This document shows, one piece after another, positions 1 to 12,957 of a DNA stretch of 64,000 bases. Each line of letters starts with the position of its first letter. Position 1 is the stretch's first letter. The stretch comes from Leptodactylus fallax. Lineage: Eukaryota > Chordata > Amphibia > Anura > Leptodactylidae. Made by a program: the position numbers and the translations under genes. The stretch lies in NCBI GenBank assembly GCA_947044405.1, contig CAMRHE010000356.1, positions 496,001 to 560,000 of the forward strand, given 5' to 3'. The notes under the pieces are model-generated. The model saw only the letters and a list, made by a program, of their open reading frames with translations. It searched no databases and had not been told where the DNA came from.

Positions 1-2815
1 GTCTTGATTCTCTGTTTTGTTTTTTGTTTTTTTGTTTTTTAAATAATGAAGATCTGTAGCACACATTTATAACTTTTTCTGTATCTTTTGAGGTGTGCTT
101 TAAAATATTGTGACATATTTTTTGGATAGGTCATAACTATCTGATTGATGGGTGTCTGACACACAGGACCCCCCATTGATCATGTAGTTGAAGAGGCCAC
201 AGCTTTCAGGTGATCACTGCAGCTTCTTCTTTAAATACCAAACAGAATGTCATACATTGTGTAGTGGCTGTGCTTGGTATTACCCCTTTTATTGGGGCAG
301 AGAAAATGCCACAGTGCACATGAGTGCCATTGCTGATCGCCTATTGATGACATATCCTAATGTCAGTTGATATGGCAATCATCACTATGTAGTGAACCAC
401 TTCTCAACTGGACTCTGTAAATAACACTATACTCTTTCTTCTTACAATTCAGCTGTTTGCTATGCAAACTACTGATTCCCAATTCAGTAGTAGGAAGTAT
501 TTGTCCCTTTCTCTTCCCTTGCCAATCATGGTATAAATCAAACTTTTAGCCAAAGAACTGATATGTGTGAGATATCTGTGTGAAAGGTCCAGGAAGGGCT
601 GTAGTGAAGCTCCTCATATGACAGAATTGGCAACAATGAATTGTTCACTGTTTTTTGAGAAGCTTTACTGACATACCCTATGGCACATCTGATGTTTTCA
701 TTTTATAGTCACTGAAAGTCTGTTTTACTATCAAAGCTTCTCCAGCCAAATTTATGTTCAATTTACATGGTGATAAGAGTTAGAGAAAAAGATTGTTTAA
801 GTGCTGCTAAAAAAATGTTCACCTTGTCTTAACTCAGGTCAACACCAATACAGTCTAGGACTGCACACTGGTTGCTTTGAATGGACTGCCTATCAACCAT
901 GTTAACAAACTGTTGCTATTGGACAGTATATCCCTACTAACCAAATGACTTCAGATTTCTCTACAAATACAGGTGGAGAAGCACTTGATATAAGTAAATA
1001 AACGTATCTGACTTTATATTTACAATAAAAAACAGATCCATTGATATTTGATCTGACACCCACAATATACTGTAATCTGTGCCATAAGCATAAAAACATT
1101 AGGAATTCTTGTACATTCAATGTTCTTGTGTTAAGCCTTTGTGGTAAACCTCTAGTACACAATGAAAAATCTGTAGATTTTAGATGGAGTTAACAGAACT
1201 CAGAATAAAACGATTACTACCCTCACAAAGTTTATGTGGTTCCAAGGCTTTTTCCTTTACATAACTATGGACGAATATAAAGCACTTTCTAAATCAAATG
1301 AGTTTGATGACCTCTTAGTAGGTCAAGCGAGACAGCGCCAGACATAATAATAAAAAAATAATAATAATTTGTGCTTGTAATGGAAATCTCTGTATTAAAC
1401 TTATCCTGTTGGGACCTTTTAAGTTGGATTTTAATGCATGGAATGTGTCAAAGCTTACTTTAGGATTGTATATCAAAATATTTATATGTGACTGCTTAAA
1501 ACCCATACGTGTCTGCTTAGTTGCTAGTTCTGCAGCTGCAGCTGCAAGGAAACATGTTCTAGGATGGCAGTGTGCATTGCTCCCTGACACTCCTGTGATA
1601 CAGTAAAATTCCTTTAATCTGGCTAAAGCAGGACATGAAAGATGCCAGACTGTGAAATTTTCTGGATAAGTTTATAAAAGTTACTTTGCCTGCTCTCCAT
1701 TTTAGTAAATATTTGTATTCCTCATAAAATACCAGTTCAGGAGCAACTTTTCTTATAATTCTCTGTTGTACTAGCTCTCTGTTATACTTTCTAGAAATAA
1801 GCGCTATTATTCCTCATGTCAAGGTATGTTTCTACATAGTCTGTCTCTGTCCACTGATAGGACAGTGTCAGGGCGCACAAGGACAACCCCTTAGCTGGTA
1901 ACATGCAGTCTAAGATTAATAACATAGAAATGTTTCAACATAGAATTATAAGAAAAGATGTCACAGTATTGTAGTTTCATGGGTAATACAAGTATTTCGT
2001 AAAAGTATTTCAGGTTTACTTTAAATCATACTATAAAATAATCTAACATGGCAGGGCCTTCAGCTTTCATACTTTAGGAAAATACATTCTATTAAAATGA
2101 ATGTCCTCCCCCAATGCCTTCAGATATTGCTGCCAACTTTTCTTTGTCCCACTCCAGATCAATGTGTGTTGTATGGTGCCGAATAAAGCACTGAATTATA
2201 TAATAATATATACATAGTAATAATAATAATATTACTTACAAAACATGGCATAAGTTCTAAATATTTTTTTTGGTTGGGCAACCCTTTTAATACATTCCTT
2301 GTACTGCAATGCATTCTGTCTAATAAGTTGATATTGCCAGAATGAAAAGTCTAAAAATATTTTGGGAACAATAGTAACCTGGATTGGTTCTATAGGAGTC
2401 ATTATTGCTGTAATACTTAGTTTGCGTTTCACTGAATTTGTTTGATATGGAGATATGGAGATACATAATAGCTGTAGAAGTTAAAAGGTTGGAAATTTTT
2501 AACTAAGACTATTTAAAACGTTGCTTAATTTTTCATTCTAATGTATAGAAATTTGGTCACTGCTCAGTGTATTAGACTGATAGTGAACTAAAAGGATTAA
2601 CTACACATTCATGACTACATAACTAGTATATATGCAAAATACTAAAGAATGAATAACAAATTTTTCAACTGCAATGTTGTCAGCTTTCAGGTAGCAACAA
2701 GACATTTTTGTAAAAAAAAAATAAAAGCTGAAAAAAAGGTAATGAATTGATATTACCATGATAGGTTTTGCATTTGTTGACTACAGGGCCAATATTGCTC
2801 AAGAACGAATCTTCT
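1..2815. other. Intron upstream of exon A, no gene seen
   Basis: AT-rich intronic sequence with short homopolymer runs (T-rich at about 15-40, A-rich near 1345-1370 and 2712). I saw no conserved coding segment flanked by splice sites, no RNA gene and no recognisable transposon end. The short open frames here lack any family signature. Confidence 0.5.
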
Positions 2816-3176
2816 TTAAAGGGGTTGTCCAGGATATTTTATTATTGCGGCAGGAGGCCAGAAAAGGTGAAAAAAAACCCAAAACATACTCATCTGTCCC
2901 TGATGCTGTGGTGTCCTAGGCTTCTGTCTGGTCCTTGCGGCGCCCCGGGGCTTTTCTGGTGTAAGTCCCCACCGCATATGATCAGTGTCACTTGCGGACA
3001 TCACACCATTCCTTAGGTCACTGATTGTCCTCAGCAGTTAAGTGCAGCAGGGACTTCCGCCAGAAAAGTCCCGGGGCGCAGCAGGACTGGTGAGTATGTG
3101 TTTTTTTTTTGTTTGTTTTTTTCACCTTCCCCGGCCTCCTGCTGCAATAATAAAATATCCCGTATAACCCCTTTAA
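2816..3176. mobile_element. TTAA-flanked MITE with long inverted ends (T2-like)
   Basis: About 361 bp between two TTAA sites. The left end reads TTAAAGGGGTTGTCCAGGAT and the right end is its near-complement, ending ATAACCCCTTTAA. Inverted similarity extends about 60 bp inwards, through the GCGGCAGGAGGCC / GGCCTCCTGCTGC and GGTGAAAA / TTTTCACC stretches. Short length, no coding capacity, TTAA target and TTAAAGG ends fit the T2-type MITEs described from Xenopus. Related copies lie at 46240, 46744 and 16826. Confidence 0.8.
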
Positions 3177-3540
3177 GCACTAAAGCTGTGTAACACGAGA
3201 ATGAACGTAGTCCATGCATATAGATATTTAGGACACACATCCCCATAAAATTGCACAATGAGCCAGTAACATTGGTAAAACAATATAGTAATAGTATACT
3301 TTGCGTTTTTCCTTGGGGTTTGCATTGTAACAACTGATAACCAATCTATTTTATTAAAATAACATAAATGATACGGTGCCACAGGATGTGTCTAACATCA
3401 GCTGAGAAACAATGTGTGCACTGACAGAATTAGGCCAGCTCATAAAATGAAAAGCATAACATAATAAATAAAATTCCAGAAACCTGAGCATGTGTACTAC
3501 AGGTCTGCCCTCCTTCTGACTTTGCTGTTGATATTGGCAG

Positions 3541-3667
3541 GCGGTGGGCTGCGATCGGCAGCTTGGGAGCAATGCCAAAGAAGACAATTGTGGAGTTTGT
3601 GCAGGAGATGGGTCTACATGCCGGCTGGTCAGAGGACAGTCCAAAACACATCTCTCCAATGAAAAAA
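3541..3667 (+). CDS. ADAMTSL3: ADAMTSL3 exon A: end of Cys-rich domain
   Basis: A 127-nt internal exon. The acceptor is a pyrimidine-rich tract ending in TTGGCAG and the donor is GTAAGT. It opens in phase 0 and ends with one base of a split codon. The translation contains VGCDRQLGS and [15 protein letters not shown], the typical end of the ADAMTS Cys-rich module, with CGVC plus a following Cys. The segment RLVRGQSK agrees with remembered human ADAMTSL3. This module links the first thrombospondin repeat to the spacer and helps matrix binding in this family. The preceding exon is outside the window. Confidence 0.92.
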
Positions 3668-5289
3668 GTAAGTTTCTTATGAATCTTTTATCCTCATACT
3701 CTACAAAAATGCCATATCAAAAGCAACTTCATTGGTAATAACTAATTATTATAGTTAATAGGAAACTCTTCTCTGCTAGTATATGTTTTCTAAAATAGAG
3801 ACGGTAACTCTGGGGGATATATAAATTTCAATGCCCATTATATTCTTCATGATTTAAGGGTCTGTTATATAGGGAGAATTCCATGATTGGTCTGTAGAAT
3901 GAAGAAGGTACAGTAAACCTTTTGACCAATATGGCAATGCTCTATAGAACTGTGGTGGAGTGTAACATGGGTTATTATTTACATTCCCTACCTGGGACGC
4001 ACAAAATTGTTAGTTTCATCTGCCACTGGCTGTATAGATTCTGAAACTTAGGAGAACTATACCGCCAGTATGTTAATTTAAAACACCAAGTAATACGTCC
4101 ATAACTGGACAACCTGTAGTTTTGCATGTTTTTGGTGTTTTTTTTAAGCTAAAGCCAGGAGTGGCATTAGCAGAAGGTAAAAGTGTTTCCTTTATATTTC
4201 CACTCATATGAACAACTCTTGACTTTGTCTCTAAAAACCCTGCAAAATCTGCAAAAAAAAACCAAAACAAAAAAAATGCAACTTTTCCGCACCAGGTGGT
4301 GGGTCTGTCACTTCTCGTGACATGTTAATTTAAGTAAATTCTTGTCTTACCTAAGAAATAACAATTCTGGATCATCTTCTAATAGAATGCTATATTGTGC
4401 TGTTGCTCTGTTGTTCCTCCTAGAAATTTCTGAGTAAATTGACAACTGGATGTTCCCAGTTGGGGGTGTTCCTCAACACAGTCTGGCTTTCAGCATTGAC
4501 ATTTTCAGACTATGTAGGGAGACACCCCTTTCACAATATTATTTCATGGAGCAGGAGCATATCTTTCCAACCACTGCTCCATTCAGACTGGGAAGCAAAA
4601 TACACTTGTTCATGTGATTGGTGGGAATCTAGAGTCAGACCCCCACCGATCTGTAACTTATCTCCTATCCTGTGGATAGAAGATAAGTTGCTTTGATCTA
4701 TAGCATATCAATAGTCATGAGGAATATAGGTCCCAAATATTTGAGATGTTCAGCTTTCCATTTAAAGAACCACACCCAGCAAAAAGTATTATAGTTCTCA
4801 TTGATAGTAATGTAGATGGTCTACATAGGTGTAGCTAGAGTACTTACATACTGGGCGTTTTGGTGCGGTCCTCCACTATCCAAAATGACCAGCACATATG
4901 CATTCCTTAATATATTAAATTGATATCATGAAATATTAAATTACAGTAAAACCTTTCTGAGATGTCCAACTAGGACTGGGCAATGAACAGCAAAATAACC
5001 AAATCTGAAAGCTAGCTGAATTAATGGATATGAACTTACTAAAATTGATTATATCGATTATTTTGCATCCATGCCATCCTGTCTCACACTGCCATGGACT
5101 AAAGGATATGTCACTAACTGTACATTATCTGATCAGGATTGCTGATGTGTGGATAACAAAACCAAAATTTAGTAGTGTCACATTTAAAAATGGGAGTGAT
5201 CTAACATAATCGTAATTGAGGAAAAATGTTAAAATAATCATGATTTTGATCAATTTGAATAGATAGAAGTATTCATTGCCTTATAAAAG
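3668..5289. other. Intron A-B, proximal part
   Basis: No gene seen. At 4620-4700 there is a decayed fragment of an interspersed repeat (ACCGATCTGTAACTTATC, then a TATCCTGTGGATA palindrome) that recurs near 33005 and 42075. Nothing else was recognised. Confidence 0.4.
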
Positions 5290-5538
5290 TCTGGGGAGCC
5301 AGTGGTGCTACATATTTCAGTATTACTTACTGCTTGTTACTCCTCGGACTGCTCTCCACATCCTTTCTCTTATGCTCAACCGAGGCTCAGAGAGGGGGGA
5401 CAGTCTGGGAGCTGCAAGTAATAAGTAATGAGGAAATCCATAGCAACACGTGCTCCTTGGGGCCCCACCAGGAGGAAAAAAGGGGCTGTAAAGGGTGGCC
5501 CTTAAACTATGTAAGGGGGCAAAAGTAGACCATTACGC

Positions 5539-5571
<33 letters not shown>

Positions 5572-6205
5572 TTTGCGGCCAATATACTGTGTATATGAAA
5601 AAATGGAACCATTATATTGTCTGTGGGGCAAAACGGACCCTTTTACTGTGTGTGGAGGCAAAATTGGGCAATTTTACTGCATGCAGGGGCAAAAGGAGGC
5701 CATTTTACTGTGTATGGGGCAAAATGGCCACTATGCTGTGTATGGAATAAAAGGGGACCATTTTACTGGGTGGGTGCATAAGAGGGACATTGTACAGTGT
5801 GTTGGGCAATAAGGGGGTCATTATACTGTGTGGCCTGGCAAAAGGGGGCCATTATATTATGTAGAGGCATTATATTGTTATCTTCTAGACTTACCATCAT
5901 TTAACCCACTGTCATCTATATTAGCAGAATATCTACAAGTCTCGTCTATATGCTGCAACTAAAACCACAGTAGTTTTAAAGCCACAGCATGTCACTTATT
6001 GCTGAAGGCTACACCAACATTTGCAACGCTGCAGAACACCTACAGCAACTCCTGCAGGGGTTTCCATAACAAAACCACCCAATTTCAGGTGTATTTTTGC
6101 TTTGGCGGCTTTTACAGGAGCACATTGCTGCAGCGTGAGTTGTGCTACAACGGGGCCTACTGAAGATCTGTTGCCCAAGGGCCCACACAAGCCTGAACTG
6201 GGTGA
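5290..6205. repeat. Minisatellite-bearing repeat, related to the foldback at 60 kb
   Basis: At about 5500-5870 an imperfect tandem array repeats a unit of about 30 bp of the form GGGCAAAAGGGGCCATTATA plus CTGTGTAT. It contains a short GT run followed by a long G run at about 5541-5570. The flank at 5990-6205 matches, in the same orientation, the right end of the element at 61420-61535: both carry a CACCCAATTTCAG / TACCCAATTTCAG block and AAGGGCCCA near the end. I could not fix the outer boundaries or see a TSD. Confidence 0.55.
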
Positions 6206-8609
6206 CATATCAACCATAAGTAATACCATTGTTTGTGAATACTTGTACAATAGTCATACATTACACCTAGAAGAAGGTGGGAGGAATTACACTGGACAAT
6301 GAACAGTAAAACATGAGGTTTGTCAGACTATCAGTGAAGTGCCATGGTGAGATTTCACAGTTCATTGCTCATGCCATATCTTTACTGTAGATCAGATTAT
6401 TTTCCTATGAAATTCATTCTTTCTCTATCTTTAAACATCTTGGTGTTGAAGTCATAAAACTCTAGGCTGTGCTCTATGTATGACTCCTCAGGGATGACTA
6501 AAGTGCCAAGACTTTTCCTAAAAGAAAAGAATTAATTCAATGAGCAAATCTGTAACACTTTGAAAATTGGACATTTGGCAGCCTTGTACTAATAACCAGT
6601 AGTGAGAAAAAAAATCAACACGTCTGGGACCTCCGTACACTTTACATTTTACCTCTTCATAGTGAAGCATAAGAGTCGGAGCTTAGATTTTGGACATCAA
6701 CAAAAGTCCTGGTGGGGCTCACACCACTGCTCACCTCTGGTATGTCCAGTACACTTTGCTTTTTGACTGAAAAAATCTACTGTGCCAAATTTTTCCTGTA
6801 AAAATATAATTTGATTGGGACAGTCAGGATCATTTAGGATCTGTTTCACATCAGATGTGTTGTAAATGACAAGCCTACAAGTGCCAACTACTGTGCTGTG
6901 CTGTCATATTTGTGCCAGGCACATGAGGCAGCAAAATGCCCCCTAACAATACCAGACATCTGTTCTTTTATCATGACCAGCCACATGTTCCCTTAACAGT
7001 GTCAGTGACATGTATCCTTTTTGGTGCTAGCCAGTGGCCCTCTAGCCCCCCAACCCTTGCGAGAATACTGCATGGCACAGTACACTCATTGCACTACATA
7101 CAGAAAAGCAGTGTACAGCATCTGACACAGCATATGGGTTTATATAAAAAGCTGGGTAGAATATTTAACATACTACCCAGTTTATTATATACAGTATAGA
7201 TGCATTGGCTGACTGTATAGCAGGCTCCCAGCATGAATTCTACTGGCGTGCCCTTGGCATACCAGTCCTACACTGTAGCCACATATTCCCCTAACAGCTC
7301 CAGTCACATACATGTGTGTGCCAATGTAGTCCCTAGCAGTTAGTGGAGCTCTGTGTTTTCTGATGGCTTTTATAGTTTGAGAGCTTACAGTCTGGGATCC
7401 AGGAGACATACCCCATAGTAAATGCAAGAAGGGCTGCAATATGCTTCTGTCATAAATGTCCCAGTTTGTAAAGGAAACTGTTCTAATAATATTATTTTAT
7501 AGAATCAGTCAGAGTACAATGTAAGTGATAATTCTAATTTAGGAAATAAATGTACTCCTATTATTTTCACTAAATGTATTTTAGATGTAAGATCATATCA
7601 AATACATTGTCTTTCATATATATGACCAGTGGGATCACCAGTGCTGCAAAGAATCAGCTGTACCGCACCTCTTGTATATTTTTAGATATCCTTTACCAGT
7701 TAATATTTCCAGAAGACAATAAGAGATGTCGTCATAATTAATCAATGTGACATCTGGATGCCCTGACCCTTCATCTGGATCTTACATAAAAGGAACCTCC
7801 CTTGCAGTGATGGCATCGAAGGAAATGGACCAGTCCCCTATAGACTGTGTAGTATTGTAGCATGAGCAGGATTTCCTTCCCACTGCAGAGAGGCTTATTT
7901 TATAGGTGGCAGCACAAAGACTAGGACAGCCAAACATACACTTAAGCATCCTGTTGCACTCAACAAAAGAAAAACTCACAACTGAGAGTGTGAAAATGTA
8001 GGTTTTCACAAAATATGATGTCAGAATAACTAATAGCTGTATAGTACCTTTTGCCATCCATATATATAATACAGAATATAACAGTGAATCTGAGCTTTGT
8101 GATTGCCCCATGAGAGCTGGACAATGTCAGATAGCTCAGGGTTATGTGCCCTCACCTGTTCCTGCCAGAAACCACCCACCCAGAGTCTAACTGGCACATC
8201 AGGCACCAAAACGACTAGCACTGATTGCTTGGGATTGGAGGGGGGGTGGGGGGGATTAAAGAAAATATTCCAACTGTGCCAAAATCAGTGGAGTAGCAAC
8301 TAATAAAGGATGCAAAGAACTGGAGCTTTTGGAGGTGGTGAAAGGTCCTCTTTTAAAACTAGGGCACAACATGATGGTTATAATAGTGACACATAGCATT
8401 GCAGTTACAGTATAAATTGGGTACATGGTTGAGTGGTTCCAGTCTCTAATGGGCACACAGCTTGGTGGTTTCAGATTTTTCATGGGAACACATCTTAATG
8501 GATACTGGTGGGTACACAAGTCTCTGGTGGGCACACAAGTCGCCAAGTCACAGTAAAATACACAGCCACAGTGGGTTGGCACAGTCCTGGTCTCTGGACA
8601 CACTCTGGA
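6206..8609. other. Intron A-B with degenerate arrays, no gene seen
   Basis: Old, weakly periodic sequence occurs at about 6920-7340 (spaced CCCCTAACA and CACATG words) and 8340-8560 (spaced GGGCACACA and TGGTGG words). It looks like decayed minisatellite of the same general kind as the better-preserved arrays elsewhere in the window. A poly-T run lies at about 8611-8634. No splice-flanked coding segment was seen. Confidence 0.35.
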
Positions 8610-8677
8610 TCACTTTTTTTTTTTTTTTTTTTTTAGGGTTCGTTCCTTGAGGTTTGAAAGCATTCATTTATGTACAG

Positions 8678-9955
8678 CAGGGGTTGGCAACCCCCGGCAC
8701 GCATGCTAAGAGCGGCACGTGAGGCTTAATCCCTGGCACGGCAGCCCAAGTCCTCACCCAGCAGTTTCGATCGAACCAAACACGGCCAAAACGAAACTGC
8801 TATTATTATACTGTGGAGTCTCTTCAGACCCCTGAGTATAATAAGCGGAGCCCCCGGGGAGATGATCAAACATAAAAAATAACGTTAACTCACCTTCCCT
8901 GGATCTGCAGTGGTTCTGTGCTCTTCGGGCGCTTCTGCCTGACTTAAGAGACAGCTGACAGGGCCTCAGGGGTCACGTTCGACGTCATTACGCATAATGA
9001 CGCGATGTGACCCCTGAGACTCAATCAGCGGTCACTGACTATAGGCAGAAGCGCCCAAAGAGAACAGACCGGCTGCGGAGCGCAGGAAAAGGTGAGTAAC
9101 ATTGTTTTTTACGTTTGTCACCTCTCTTGGCCCTCCACTTATTATACTCTGGGGTCTGAAGAGACCCCACAGTATAATAGTTAGTGAATGGTGACAATTG
9201 GAATATTATAAAAATTAGAATATTATACTGTGTGCACGGGCCACTATGGGACATAATACCGTGTGCAGGGGCCACTATGGAGGATAATACCGTGTACAGG
9301 GGCCACTATGGGGCATAATACCGTGTGCAGGGGCCGTTATGGGACATAACACCGTGTGCAGGGACCACTATGGGACATATACCGTGTGCAGGGACCACTA
9401 TGGGACATATACCATGTGCAGGGACCACTATGGGACATATACCGTGTGCATGGACCACTATGGGACATAATACCATGTGCAGGGGCCACTATAGGACATA
9501 ATACGTTGTGCTGGAACCGCTATGGAACATAATACCGTGTGCAGGGGCCATTATGGGATATAATACCGTGTGCAGGGGCCGCTAAGGAACATAATACTGT
9601 GTGCAGGGGCCACTATGGGACATAATACCGTGTGCAGGGGCCGTTATGGGACATAATAACGTGTGCAGGGGCCGTTATGGGACATAATACCGTGTGCAGG
9701 GGTTGCTATGGGACATAATACCGTGTGTAGGGGCCGCTAAGGAACATAATACCGTGTGCAGGGGCCACTATGGCACATAATACCATGTGCAGGGGCCGCT
9801 ATGGGACATAATACCGTGTGCAGGGGCCACTATGGGACATAATACCATGTGCAGGGGTCGTCAGACTTACAATTATTGACCGGCACTCCAAATACCTCAA
9901 CTTTGACTTTTTAATTGAAATCGGCTTGCCAAACAAAAAAGGTTGCCTACACCTG
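8678..9955 (+). mobile_element. Non-autonomous hAT element E1 with palindromic module and minisatellite
   Basis: A 1278-bp element with a perfect 8-bp TSD, ATGTACAG, at 8670-8677 and 9956-9963. The ends are CAGGGGTTGGCAACC and GGTTGCCTACACCTG, imperfect inverted repeats of hAT type. Inside lies a palindromic module (about 8800-9185), bounded by copies of a TATTATACTGTGG / GACCCC stretch in opposite orientations. A tandem array follows (about 9200-9866) with a unit of 30-32 bp (ACCGTGTGCAGGGGCCACTA then TGGGACATAAT). There is no transposase frame. A second copy lies inverted at 49274-50673. Confidence 0.9.
9200..9866. repeat. 30-32 bp minisatellite inside hAT E1
   Basis: About 21 imperfect tandem copies of a unit built from CCGTGTGCAGGGGCC, ACTATGGGACATA and ATA. 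Copies differ by single substitutions and some lack a base pair or two, giving units of 30 to 32 bp. The first unit grows out of the module end, where the TATTATACTGTG stretch resembles the unit. Confidence 0.9.
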
Positions 9956-9963
9956 ATGTACAG

Positions 9964-11095
9964 CTTTCCAGAGGTCCCATAACATGCATTTTAATACAAT
10001 TGAGATCTAGACTTTGGGCCATTACAACACCTTTTATTTTTTGTCTTTCAGCCATTCTGTTGTAGATTTGTTGGTGTACTTGGGATCTTGATCTGTTACA
10101 TGTTACATCAGTTTCATCCAAGCTTTAGCTGTTGGATAGATGGCCTCATATTGGACTTTGGTATACAGAGGAGTTCATAGTCGATTCAATGACTGTAAGG
10201 TGCCAAGGTCCTGTGGCTGCAAAATAAGCCCAAATCATCACCGATCCCCCACCATGCTTGACAGTTGGTGTTTGTGCTGATAGGCTTTGCTTGGTTTTCA
10301 CCAAACATGGCACTGTGCATTATGTCCAGACATCTCCATTTTCATCTCATCTATCCAAAAGGCCATGGGGCATATTTATAAAACTGTCTAAAAGCAAAAT
10401 TGTCTTAGTCACCTATAGCAACCAATCACAGTGCAGCTTTCATTTTGTATTCTGCTCCTGAATAATGAAAGCTTCATTAGGATTGGCTGCTATAGACAAC
10501 TAAGACAGTTTTTATTTTGAACAGTTTAATAAATATGCCACATTGTTCTAGGAGTATTGTGGTTTCTTCAGATGCAACCTTGAAAATTTAAGCCTTGCTG
10601 CTATGTTCTTTTTAGAAAAAAATAGGCTTTGTACTGGTAATAGTTCCAAAGAAACCATAATTTTTCAGTCTTTTTCTAATTATACATTTAACTTTCTGAT
10701 GCCTTTAGAATTTGAGCTGTAGCTTTTGGGTTTTCTGCAATTTCTATGGGATGTATGGAATGCCGAGACATCCACTCCTGAGAAGATTGTCCACAGTCTT
10801 GAATGTTTTCCCATTTATGAATAATCTTTCTCACTGTAGAATGATGAACTTCACATTGTTGAGAAATGGCCTTATACTAGATTGATGAGCAGCTTCTGTA
10901 AGATCATTGCTGATGTATTTTCTCCTTGGCAAGACACAGACCAACAAACTGCCAAAACTTCTGATTTTATATAGGTGGTCACACTTGCTGGTGACCAATT
11001 AAACAAGTGGATGTGATTAGCAATACCCTCTTAATTCCTATGGAAGTATTAAGGGTGTTTCTCTTACCCAATTGCCAGTGATTGAGCACCTTGTA
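9964..11095 (-). pseudogene. Decayed Tc1-like transposon relic
   Basis: Read on the - strand, this keeps scattered pieces of a Tc1-type transposase gene, including a helix-turn-helix segment that reads like KIIHKW (about 10810-10830) and a region around AATGATTTGGGC (10210-10240). Many stops and indels break it. The coding part is interrupted by a 177-bp MITE at 10366-10542, and hAT E1 sits at its left edge. The outer ends were not identified. The family call is from remembered sequence of a Tc1 type widespread in fish and frogs. Confidence 0.6.
10366..10542. mobile_element. MITE inside the Tc1 relic
   Basis: About 177 bp with ends TGGGGCATATTTAT and ATAAATATGCCACA, and a partly palindromic inside (CCAATCACAGTGCAGCTTTC against GAAAGC...GATTGGCTGC). 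It splits the transposase relic cleanly, with GCCAT on the left and TTGTTCTAGGAG resuming on the right. Superfamily not determined. Confidence 0.6.
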
Positions 11096-12897
11096 TGGAC
11101 CCACTCACATTATAGTATGTATCATGGTATACAATTCCACTTATTTTTATAACAACCATAACCAACTATGGTATGGTGTCCAGAAATAGGTTAGAATGAA
11201 TGTATTGTATGCCTACTGTAAAGTTCACTGTGCAGAAATCCTTTATCTTGTATTTTCCAAATGTAATTTACATGCTGCTAGAAAACTCTGAAGCATTAGA
11301 TACTAATAGAAGTACATCATGAATATACAGGACATGGGCTAGAAATAGACTGACTAAGTAGTAAAGTAAAGAAATTGATCAAATGTACTGATTAGTTACA
11401 AAAGAAGGGCAATTCAGAAACAGAAACAGGGCATTTGAGTTCAGTAGCAGTATGGGAAGTTTGTGCCCCCCTCTACAGAAATGGTAGTTGTGATAATGGC
11501 ACCAGAAATTTGTGAATATAATGATAATCCACAACAAATAATTCCTTGTACTATCTTCCAGTATAAGTATTTCCTTTTATGGCCTTCCTTTAGAAAAGCT
11601 TCCATCTGTAACCATGTGTATAATCTTACATCAGCTCGAAAACATTACAAATGAGTCAAGCAGCCGTGGCACTCTGCATGGTTGTGTCAGGTGATAAGTT
11701 TGATAAGTACAAGTCTGTGTATTGATCCAGCTCCAGAAAGCTCTATACCACAAACACAGACCTTGTCAAACAAAATATTTTTGTATTTTATTCAATGTGA
11801 CATATGAAGTGATTGTTGCAATTAGCTTGTCTGGGACTTCCAGTGTATCTATACGTAATGTCCAGTGCATGAACATGTGTAGCTGTTCCCACTAACATCA
11901 GAACACATGGCATGCTTCTGTGCAATGTACTAGGAGAAAGTTTTTGTTCAAGAATAAGGCTTCATTCACATCTGCCTTGGAAGTTAGTAGGGTCTGTTGG
12001 GTACCATTGGTGTCTGATCTTGCAAAGTATTGTGTCTTCCTTTATAGTGAAAAGCTAAAATACAGATGAACGGAGACTAAAGCTACACAGTAAGGCAGTA
12101 ACTTCCCACCTACAACACACACTTCAGAGGCAATGTTGCCCTGCCTGCCAGCAAATGAACAAAAACGTGATCGCGTTGCACTGCATGTTGACCCAACTGG
12201 GATACAGTAGTTGCAAAAAATCCAACTTGCAACATGACTACATTTACTTTCTTTAGATGCAGTGCAGACAGGGCGACACTGCAATACTTGGCTGCATAAT
12301 CTGTGTCACGAGTCGTGGTGTAGCTATAGACTTAGCATGAAACTTTATGAGTGGAACTTATCAAGGGCTCTGTATGAGCACTTTGGCATTAAACAGTCAC
12401 AAATTTTGGCACACACAAATGTTTGGACACTAATGTTAACACAAATGTTTGCACACTATTGAAAAGTGGCGAATAAGTGGTTGGGGTTACCAAAGAGGGT
12501 AAGTTTCGGACAGATTTATCATCACTAAAAGCAGAAAGTAGCATAAATTGTAGTAAAATCTATACCTGCCCATAACTGGCACAGAGCATAGATTTGTCTT
12601 GTGAGTCTTAATCAATTTTCACATTTCATTTTCATGTATTTCAGATTAAGATTGGGGTATGAAACACAAGTCTTAATAAATATATATTCAGCATACTGAA
12701 ACAAAAAAAGTGAAATGGACTTTATTAACCCAAGATTCAATGTTTAATTTCAACTGAAAAAATGCATGTTAGGCCAATAAAGTCAGTTTCTCTAATTTCC
12801 TCATTCAGCACTGACCTGTGTTTTATAATATTTTGAAGGTTGATAAACTACAGACCATAGATCAACCACCCCCTTTTTTGCTATTTGCTAGTGCAGC
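11096..12897. other. Intron A-B, no feature recognised
   Basis: AT-rich unique-looking sequence. Several open frames of 60-80 codons occur, but none has splice signals or a recognisable motif. Confidence 0.4.
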
Positions 12898-12899
12898 TC

Positions 12900-12957
<58 letters not shown>
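12898..12957. repeat. (ATCT)n microsatellite
   Basis: About 15 nearly perfect copies of the tetranucleotide ATCT. A short open frame that reads as a run of Leu, Ser, Ile and Tyr is only a reading of this repeat. Confidence 0.97.

Noticed and set aside
5495..5812. 105-codon frame with regular Cys, Gly and Lys
   Set aside because: It is a reading of the 30-bp tandem array.
9200..9866. Regular repeats that could be taken for a CRISPR array
   Set aside because: There are no unique spacers between repeats, units are directly adjacent with point differences, and the array lies inside a hAT element in vertebrate DNA.
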